Notes under the pieces: generated by a model | What the model was told of the DNA's origin: nothing | What the model saw: the letters and a program-made list of their open reading frames with translations, nothing else | Databases searched by the model: none | Translations under genes and position numbers: made by a program | Assembly: GCA_041500225.1 (NCBI GenBank) | Contig: JBGQLV010000042.1 | Coordinates: forward strand, 1 to 24,884 | DNA: 24,884 nt | Direction of reading: 5' to 3' | From: 0-14-3-00-41-53 sp041500225 | Lineage (GTDB): Bacteria > Nitrospirota > Thermodesulfovibrionia > Thermodesulfovibrionales > SM23-35 | Shown: piece by piece, positions 19,367 to 24,884 of the stretch | Layout: each line of letters begins with the position of its first letter | How positions within the stretch are numbered: position 1 is the stretch's first letter

Positions 19367-20942
19367 CTGTCTTTGGCAGTATAATCTCGAATGTTGTTCC
19401 AACCCCAGGACTGCTGTTTACATTTATCCTGCCGTTATGCTCTTCGATTATCCTATATGCTATTGCAAGTCCAAGTCCAGTACCATTCTCCTTTGTAGTA
19501 AAAAAAGGATAGAAAATCTTCTCAATGTTTTTTCCATCTATTCCAGCCCCAAAATCTTTAAATGTTATCTCTACAGATCTGTCCATGTTTCTTGTAGAAA
19601 TAATAAGTTCCCCTCCTTCAGGCATTGCCTCTATTGAATTTATCCCGAGATTCCAGAATACCTGCCGCATTTTCTGTGGGTCTGCATCCACTTCAAGTCT
19701 GCCAGTATATTTCTTATTTATAGATATATTGTTCTGTTCAACATTTTTAAGGAGTTCTATAGTCTCATCAAGCATGCCATGTAGCTCGAATCTTTTAAAC
19801 TCCGGAGGTGTAGGCCGCGAATATCTAAGGAAATCGGTTATGATACGGTCGAGACGCTCCATTTCATTCAGGGCAATTTCCATAAGTCTCTTCTTGTAAT
19901 TCTTAGATACCGAATCTTCTTTGAGCATCTCTATAGAACCCTTCAGAGAGGCAAGCGGGTTCCTGATTTCATGGGCGATATTTGATGAAAGTTCTCCTAT
20001 AGCTGCCCATTTCTCTTTCTGTTTCATCTCTGTTTCAAGCCTTTTCAGTTGTGTAAGATCCTGGAAAATCACTATAAAACCTTTAGTGCTTTCATCAATG
20101 CCCCTAAGAGTAGAGATACCAAGCCCTATTATCTTCTGAACCCCTTCAACTATTATTATATCCTCTTTGCGCCCTTCAGAAAAGGGGAACTTAAAAACCG
20201 GCAGGACTGAATCTATCCTCTGACCTATGATAGAACCCTTTCTAATGCCCGTTATCCTTTCAGCTGCGCGGTTAAAGATTAATACATTACCGGAAATGTT
20301 CGTAGTAAAAAGGCCGCTCGGCAGGCTTTCCACCACTTCCCTGTTAAAGAACTCAAGGTCTCGCAGATCTAAATCTTTCTTCTCAAGTTTCTGCGTTGTC
20401 TTCTCAAGCCTCGATGAGAGATATCCACTTAGATAAGCAGTAAGATAAAAGGAAATTATATGGACAAATAGCTTATAAAGATAGTCCTTCTCATCCGTTA
20501 TCCCTTCACTGGTGATGGGCGGAGACCTGTAAAACTGCAGGGTTACAATCAAGCCGTAAAGGACACTGCTGCACGTTGCTATGATGTACCCTGCCCTTTT
20601 ATTTAATACAATACTTGAAGAGATAACAGTAAGTATGAGTGTAAAAGAAAACCAGCTATCAATGCCACCGGTAATATAGATGAGAATTATTTCAAAAATA
20701 ACATCGAGCAATAACTGTGTGTAGGCAAATGCAATAAGGTTCTTAATCTTTCCAAGCAGCAGGGAATAAATAATGGTAACAGTATATAGGGGAATAATTA
20801 GATAAGAGAGTACATGTACATAGGAGAATTTTTCATATCCTACAAAAAGGAAAGATGAACCGAGGAGAAGGGTAACAAATACGACCCTGAAAACTATCAG
20901 GGCCTTGATCTTTATTTTTAATGTTGCTGCATCTTCTGACAT
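19353..20942 (-). CDS. pilS: Membrane sensor histidine kinase PilS
   Basis: The sensor kinase partner of PilR, 529 residues. About six hydrophobic segments fill residues 13-185, as in PilS proteins that sense pilin in the membrane. A PAS domain follows (about 200-305, VVESLPSGLFTTNISGNVLIFNRAAERITG). The dimerisation/phosphorylation domain has SSNIAHEIRNPLASLKGS, with the acceptor His at about residue 325. The ATPase domain contains NLGINSIEAMP (N box), DFGAGI and ENGTGLGLAIAYRII. It lies 6 nt after pilC and overlaps pilR, consistent with a single pil operon. Confidence 0.9.
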   Translation of the reverse strand: MSEDAATLKIKIKALIVFRVVFVTLLLGSSFLFVGYEKFSYVHVLSYLIIPLYTVTIIYSLLLGKIKNLIAFAYTQLLLDVIFEIILIYITGGIDSWFSFTLILTVISSSIVLNKRAGYIIATCSSVLYGLIVTLQFYRSPPITSEGITDEKDYLYKLFVHIISFYLTAYLSGYLSSRLEKTTQKLEKKDLDLRDLEFFNREVVESLPSGLFTTNISGNVLIFNRAAERITGIRKGSIIGQRIDSVLPVFKFPFSEGRKEDIIIVEGVQKIIGLGISTLRGIDESTKGFIVIFQDLTQLKRLETEMKQKEKWAAIGELSSNIAHEIRNPLASLKGSIEMLKEDSVSKNYKKRLMEIALNEMERLDRIITDFLRYSRPTPPEFKRFELHGMLDETIELLKNVEQNNISINKKYTGRLEVDADPQKMRQVFWNLGINSIEAMPEGGELIISTRNMDRSVEITFKDFGAGIDGKNIEKIFYPFFTTKENGTGLGLAIAYRIIEEHNGRINVNSSPGVGTTFEIILPKTDEKT

Positions 20943-20948
20943 TTCCCT

Positions 20949-22157
20949 CTATTTTATAAGGGTAATCAGTTTGAATATCGGAAGATACATAGAGATAACA
21001 ATAAAACCAACGCTAGTTCCGAGAAATACCATAAGCATCGGCTCCATCATTGCAGTGAGGTTTGATACAGAAGAATCCACTTCATCATCGTAGAAATCAG
21101 CAATCTTGCCGAGCATCGCATCAAGCGCACCTGTTGATTCACCAACTGCTATCATGTGAGTTACCATCGGAGGGAATACCTTAGCCTTTGTAATAGGCTC
21201 GGCAAGGGTTTTCCCACCCATAACTCCCTTTCTAACTTCCATAATCGCATATTCAATAACCTTATTGCCTGATGTCTTTGCTGTTATCTCAAGACCGTCC
21301 AATATTGGCACACCACTGCTTACAAGGGTTCCCAGTGTCCTTGTGAATTTTGCCACAGCGACTTTATTAATGAGCATACCAAATATTGGAAGCCTGAGTA
21401 ATATTATGTCTGTTATATGCTGACCTTTCTCTGTCCTTCTAACCCGGGTAATAAAGACAACAATAGCAACTATAGCTCCGGCTACTAATAGCCCGCCTAT
21501 GCCTGCAATAAAATTACTCAGATTAATGACTATCCTTGTTGGTAGCGGCAGTGTTCCTCCAAGCGAGGTAAACATCTTAGAAAAAGTCGGGACAACAAAG
21601 ATCATTATGACAGCAATTACCAGGACAGCAATTGATGAAACAACGAGAGGATAAACCATCGCCCCTTTAACTTTTTTCTTTAATTTCATAGCCTTTTCTA
21701 TGTAAGCTGCCAACCTGTTGAGTATAGTATCGAGGATACCACCAGCCTCACCTGCTGCAACCATATTTGCATATAACTCACTGAATACCCTCGGGTGCTT
21801 CTTAAGTGCATCGGCATATGTTGAGCCTGATTCAACATCTATCTTGACCTGCGCCAGTACCTTGCCAAAGGACTTGTTTTCAACCTGTGTTGAGAGTATT
21901 TCAAGCGCCTGCACAAGTGGGAGCCCTGCATCAATCATTGTAGCAAACTGCCTTGTAAATACTACAATATCCTTATCCTTTACCTTTCCTCCAAAACCAA
22001 ATTTGCTTACCTTCTTTGGTTTCTCAATTACAACAGTTGCAGTAATATTTCTTTTTCTTAGTTGTGCGATTACCTCGTCTTTTGTTGCTGCAGTTATTTC
22101 TCCTGATTCGATAACCCCCTTTGTCGTCTTACCCGACCATTGAAATACAATCGCCAT
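20949..22157 (-). CDS. pilC: Type IV pilus inner-membrane platform protein PilC
   Basis: The platform protein of the type IV pilus machine, on which PilB and PilT act. It has 402 residues. Two GspF/PilC repeats are seen. The first has VVFTRQFATMIDAGLPLVQALEIL and VAAGEAGGILDTILNRLA. The second has VAKFTRTLGTLVSSGVPILDGLEI and MIAVGESTGALDAMLGKIADFYDDEV. Three membrane helices fit the family: one after each repeat's first half (about 170-195 and 220-245) and one at the C-terminus (LMVFLGTSVGFIVISMYLPIF). It is only 2 nt from pilT and 6 nt from pilS. Confidence 0.93.
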   Translation of the reverse strand: MAIVFQWSGKTTKGVIESGEITAATKDEVIAQLRKRNITATVVIEKPKKVSKFGFGGKVKDKDIVVFTRQFATMIDAGLPLVQALEILSTQVENKSFGKVLAQVKIDVESGSTYADALKKHPRVFSELYANMVAAGEAGGILDTILNRLAAYIEKAMKLKKKVKGAMVYPLVVSSIAVLVIAVIMIFVVPTFSKMFTSLGGTLPLPTRIVINLSNFIAGIGGLLVAGAIVAIVVFITRVRRTEKGQHITDIILLRLPIFGMLINKVAVAKFTRTLGTLVSSGVPILDGLEITAKTSGNKVIEYAIMEVRKGVMGGKTLAEPITKAKVFPPMVTHMIAVGESTGALDAMLGKIADFYDDEVDSSVSNLTAMMEPMLMVFLGTSVGFIVISMYLPIFKLITLIK

Positions 22158-22159
22158 CT

Positions 22160-23254
22160 TTATCCCCTCCCTTTTCCAGAGGTAGCTGTAATACTCCTCT
22201 GGAGCACCGTAATTAGCTCTTCGGGTACAGGTGACCTTCCTATTGCATCCTCATAAGATAAGTATCCTTTTGTGTAAAGTTCGAATAGTGACTGGTTCAT
22301 TGTCTGCATCCCAAATTTTGTCTGCCCTGTCTGCATCATCGAATAGATCTGATGTACCTTGTCTTCCCTTATAAGGTTTCTTATGGCTGGATTGGGCACC
22401 AGTAATTCAATCGCGAGAACCCTTCCCTTACCAGATTTCTTAGGAATAAGCTGCTGGGCGAGTATACCCTCGAGGACAAAAGATAGCTGTACCCTTATCT
22501 GCTCTTGTTGATAGGGAGGGAACACATCAACGATACGGTTTATTGTCTGGACTGCAGAATTTGTATGCAATGTAGCAAGTGTTAAATGTCCTGTTTCTGA
22601 GACAGTAAGGGCTGCCTCAATTGTTTCAAGGTCGCGCATTTCACCTATCAGAACCACATCAGGATCCTGTCTGAGGACATATTTCAGCGCAGCTTTAAAT
22701 GATACCGTGTCAGCATTCACTTCTCTCTGGTTGACCAAACATTTTTTGTGTTGATGAAGATATTCAATAGGGTCTTCTACAGTTATAATATGGTCATATC
22801 TCTCTGAGTTTATCCTATCGATCATAGCTGCAAGTGTTGTAGATTTACCACATCCTGTTGGCCCCGTAACAAGGATTAGGCCGCGTGGCTTTTTTACAAG
22901 GTCATTAACAATCTCGGGTAGGCCGAGATCCTTGAACCCTCTGATTTCGAATGGGATAGTTCTGAATGCCCCAGCCACCGCACCTCTCTGCATAAAGATA
23001 TTTCCCCTGAACCTGCTCAACCCCTTGACACCAAAAGATAGGTCAAGCTCATTATTCTCCTCATATTTATGCTTTTGTGCATCAGTAAGTATGCTGTAGC
23101 ATAGCGCCTTCGTGTCTGCAGGTGTCAGTGGTGGGTGGTCAAGCTGCTCGAGCTTCCCGTCTATCCTCAACCTCGGTGGACTCCCTGTTGTTATGTGGAG
23201 ATCTGAGGCATTTTTTTCGATAATCATCCTCAATAAGTCATAAAGCGTGGCCAT
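22160..23254 (-). CDS. pilT: Type IV pilus retraction ATPase PilT
   Basis: A hexameric ATPase that drives pilus retraction, 364 residues. An N-terminal PAS-like domain (IEKNASDLHITTGSPPRLRIDGKL) precedes Walker A LILVTGPTGCGKSTTL, the Asp box ITVEDPIEYLH, and Walker B DPDVVLIGEMRDLETIE. A His box GHLTLATLHTNSA follows. The PilT-specific region ELLVPNPAIRNLIRE, a close match to the AIRNLIRE motif of PilT, separates it from PilB and GspE. The gene is 72 nt after pilB and 2 nt before pilC. Confidence 0.95.
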   Translation of the reverse strand: MATLYDLLRMIIEKNASDLHITTGSPPRLRIDGKLEQLDHPPLTPADTKALCYSILTDAQKHKYEENNELDLSFGVKGLSRFRGNIFMQRGAVAGAFRTIPFEIRGFKDLGLPEIVNDLVKKPRGLILVTGPTGCGKSTTLAAMIDRINSERYDHIITVEDPIEYLHQHKKCLVNQREVNADTVSFKAALKYVLRQDPDVVLIGEMRDLETIEAALTVSETGHLTLATLHTNSAVQTINRIVDVFPPYQQEQIRVQLSFVLEGILAQQLIPKKSGKGRVLAIELLVPNPAIRNLIREDKVHQIYSMMQTGQTKFGMQTMNQSLFELYTKGYLSYEDAIGRSPVPEELITVLQRSITATSGKGRG

Positions 23255-23326
23255 CTATATTTTCTTCCTCCTTCTTCCTTCATTCTTATATTTACCCATA
23301 GAGTAGCTTGCTATATTCCACAAGGG

Positions 23327-24884
23327 TTAATCTCCAAAAGTGACTCTTATCACCTCTTCTATCGAGATGATGCCTTCTTTAACCTTATTAAGGCCACTCA
23401 TCCTTAAAGTCCTCATGCCAAGCCTCACTGCCGTCTTTTTCAACTCATCTGCTGATGCTCCTTCAAGAATCATCTCCTTGATCTCGGTATCAATAGGCAT
23501 AACCTCATAAAGGGCCAACCTTCCCTTACATCCGGAACCATTGCAGGTAGGACAACCTTTGCCTTTATAACATTTTACAGATTTTACCTCTTCTTCTGAG
23601 AAACCTAAACTTGTAAGGGCAGGGACAGGAATTTTTTCCTCTTCCTTGCACTCTTGGCATATCTTTCTGGCAAGCCTCTGGGCAGCGATAAGGATAACTG
23701 ATGCTGATACGAGAAAGGGCTCAATACCCATATTTAATAACCTGCTTATGCTGCTCGGTGCATCATTTGTATGCAGGGTGCTCAGGACAAGATGGCCTGT
23801 CAGGGCTGCCTTAACTGCAATCTCGGCTGTCTCAAAGTCACGAATCTCTCCAACCAGAATAATATCCGGGCTTTGCCTTAAAAAAGCCCTGAGCGCTGCA
23901 GAAAATGTAAGGCCTATCTCTTCCTTCATTTGTACCTGATTCATACCTGCAAAGTTATATTCAACAGGGTCCTCTGCAGTCATTATGTTAATGCCAGGCT
24001 TATTAAGATAACTCAATGCGGAATAAAGGGTAGTTGTCTTACCACTCCCTGTGGGCCCGGTAACGAGGAGCATGCCATATGGCTTTTCCAGTGTTTCCAT
24101 GAATATTTTCAATTGCCCTTCTTCGAATCCAAGCCTTGTAAGATCCACCTGAAGGTTTGACTTATCGAGGATCCTGAGAACCGTCTTCTCGCCAAAAAGG
24201 CATGGCAGAACTGAGACACGAAAATCTATCTCTCTCTTTTTCCCGAGTCTCAGTTTAATTCTTCCATCCTGTGGAAGTCTTCTCTCCGCAATATCAAGTC
24301 TTGCCATTATCTTGAGCCTCGAGGTTACAGCACCCTTTATTTTTATTGGTAGATTCATCGCGTTAAACAATATTCCATCAACCCTATACCTCACTCTTAA
24401 GGAGTTTTCGTAAGGCTCTATATGTACATCACTTGCACCGCCTTTTATGGCATTTATAAGGATACCATTAACAAGCTTTACTATTGGCTCATCAACCTCC
24501 CCGGCTGCTGAATCCTCTTTTTCACTAAAAGCCTCTATACTATCGAGCGCATCTCCGACAACCTTGTCAAATTCATCAACGTCTACCATAATGTTATCAT
24601 CAAATGACGTTGTCATTTCTTCATCTTTAAAATCTTCGTCCGAGAGTGTATAATCCTTTGCCTGAACTACCTGAGTTGTGGCCGACTTTTTTGCTGCAAT
24701 AAGGGCATCACCATGACCCGCATAATGGCTTGATACGGCACTTAAGATTGAGGATTCACTCGATACTACAACCTCAACATTATATCCTGTCATAAACTTT
24801 ACATCGTCTATCGCAAATACATTAGATGGATCAGCCATCGCAATCGTTAATGTAGCGCCAACCCTCGCAACAGGCATTATAAGA
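23327..24884 (-). CDS. pilB: Type IV pilus extension ATPase PilB, 5' end outside window
   Basis: A GspE/PilB-type ATPase that powers pilus assembly. The frame is open to the window edge (LIMPVARVGATLTIAMADP and on), so the internal Met near 24877 is not the true start. Visible parts are the end of the N-terminal GspE-type domain and a linker rich in Asp/Glu. The catalytic domain has GGASDVHIEPYENSLRVRYR, Walker A LLVTGPTGSGKTTTLYSAL, Asp box MTAEDPVEYNF, Walker B SPDIILVGEIRDFET and His box GHLVLSTLHTNDAPSS. A four-Cys zinc motif (CQECKEE and CPTCNGSG) is typical of extension ATPases and absent from PilT. It heads the visible pil cluster. Confidence 0.94.
   Translation of the reverse strand, partial: LIMPVARVGATLTIAMADPSNVFAIDDVKFMTGYNVEVVVSSESSILSAVSSHYAGHGDALIAAKKSATTQVVQAKDYTLSDEDFKDEEMTTSFDDNIMVDVDEFDKVVGDALDSIEAFSEKEDSAAGEVDEPIVKLVNGILINAIKGGASDVHIEPYENSLRVRYRVDGILFNAMNLPIKIKGAVTSRLKIMARLDIAERRLPQDGRIKLRLGKKREIDFRVSVLPCLFGEKTVLRILDKSNLQVDLTRLGFEEGQLKIFMETLEKPYGMLLVTGPTGSGKTTTLYSALSYLNKPGINIMTAEDPVEYNFAGMNQVQMKEEIGLTFSAALRAFLRQSPDIILVGEIRDFETAEIAVKAALTGHLVLSTLHTNDAPSSISRLLNMGIEPFLVSASVILIAAQRLARKICQECKEEEKIPVPALTSLGFSEEEVKSVKCYKGKGCPTCNGSGCKGRLALYEVMPIDTEIKEMILEGASADELKKTAVRLGMRTLRMSGLNKVKEGIISIEEVIRVTFGD

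Noticed and set aside
19367..19402. Longer N-terminus for PilR
   Set aside because: The extra 12 residues fall within pilS; receiver domains start shortly before KILVVEDE, matching ATG 19366.
1..24884. CRISPR arrays, rRNA genes, complete insertion sequences, prophage structural genes
   Set aside because: None was seen. The direct repeats present are short arrays or palindromes without spacer structure.

Overview
The window looks like chromosomal DNA of an AT-rich, Gram-negative, probably anaerobic bacterium. The Gram-negative call rests on a complete Tol-Pal system, lipoproteins and type IV pili. The pilB-pilT-pilC-pilS-pilR order, the cytosolic molybdenum formate dehydrogenase, and the many palindromic repeats suggest a Nitrospirota (Thermodesulfovibrionia-like) or deltaproteobacterial-grade genome. 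This placement is inference; no rRNA gene is present.

Layout. (1) 1-1163, minus: rpoD, the primary sigma factor, cut by the left edge. (2) 1365-2161, minus: a decayed DUF1848-like fragment and an intact tRNA-Ser(UGA). A small GIY-YIG nuclease ORF runs into this tRNA and ends on its anticodon. A second, broken tRNA-Ser 5' half lies behind the nuclease ORF. (3) 2301-7931, plus: tightly overlapping tolQ-tolR-tolA-tolB-pal-cpoB-moaA. Palindromic and heptanucleotide repeats have entered the signal-peptide coding regions of tolB and cpoB. (4) 7963-12065, plus: a structured non-coding element, then three overlapping genes for a formate dehydrogenase catalytic subunit and two sulfhydrogenase-like electron-transfer subunits. 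(5) 12244-14377: a secreted protein gene, a probable unidentified structured ncRNA (about 13245-13543), tRNA-Pro(CGG), and an exported cyclophilin. (6) 14554-17013, plus: a decayed tyrosine recombinase followed by two short gene cassettes with integron attC-type ends. One cassette carries a DUF4258/YgiT pair. The other carries a truncated PIN toxin and its small partner. (7) 17033-17788, plus: fdhD, then a second copy of the structured element. (8) 18002-24884, minus: pilB(partial)-pilT-pilC-pilS-pilR.

How the genes connect. MoaA (molybdopterin synthesis), FdhABC (formate oxidation to a pyridine nucleotide or flavin acceptor) and FdhD (sulfur delivery to the molybdenum cofactor) form one functional group that is now physically split. 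The roughly 162-nt structured element occurs once just before fdhA and once just after fdhD, in the same orientation, so the two copies bracket the region.

The strongest non-routine signals are these. First, two integron-like cassettes whose starts are complementary to the region of their own attC sites, with no canonical IntI beside them. Second, the tRNA-Ser/GIY-YIG arrangement. Third, the paired structured elements around the formate dehydrogenase genes. Fourth, the unassigned ncRNA candidate. Fifth, repeat-built signal peptides.
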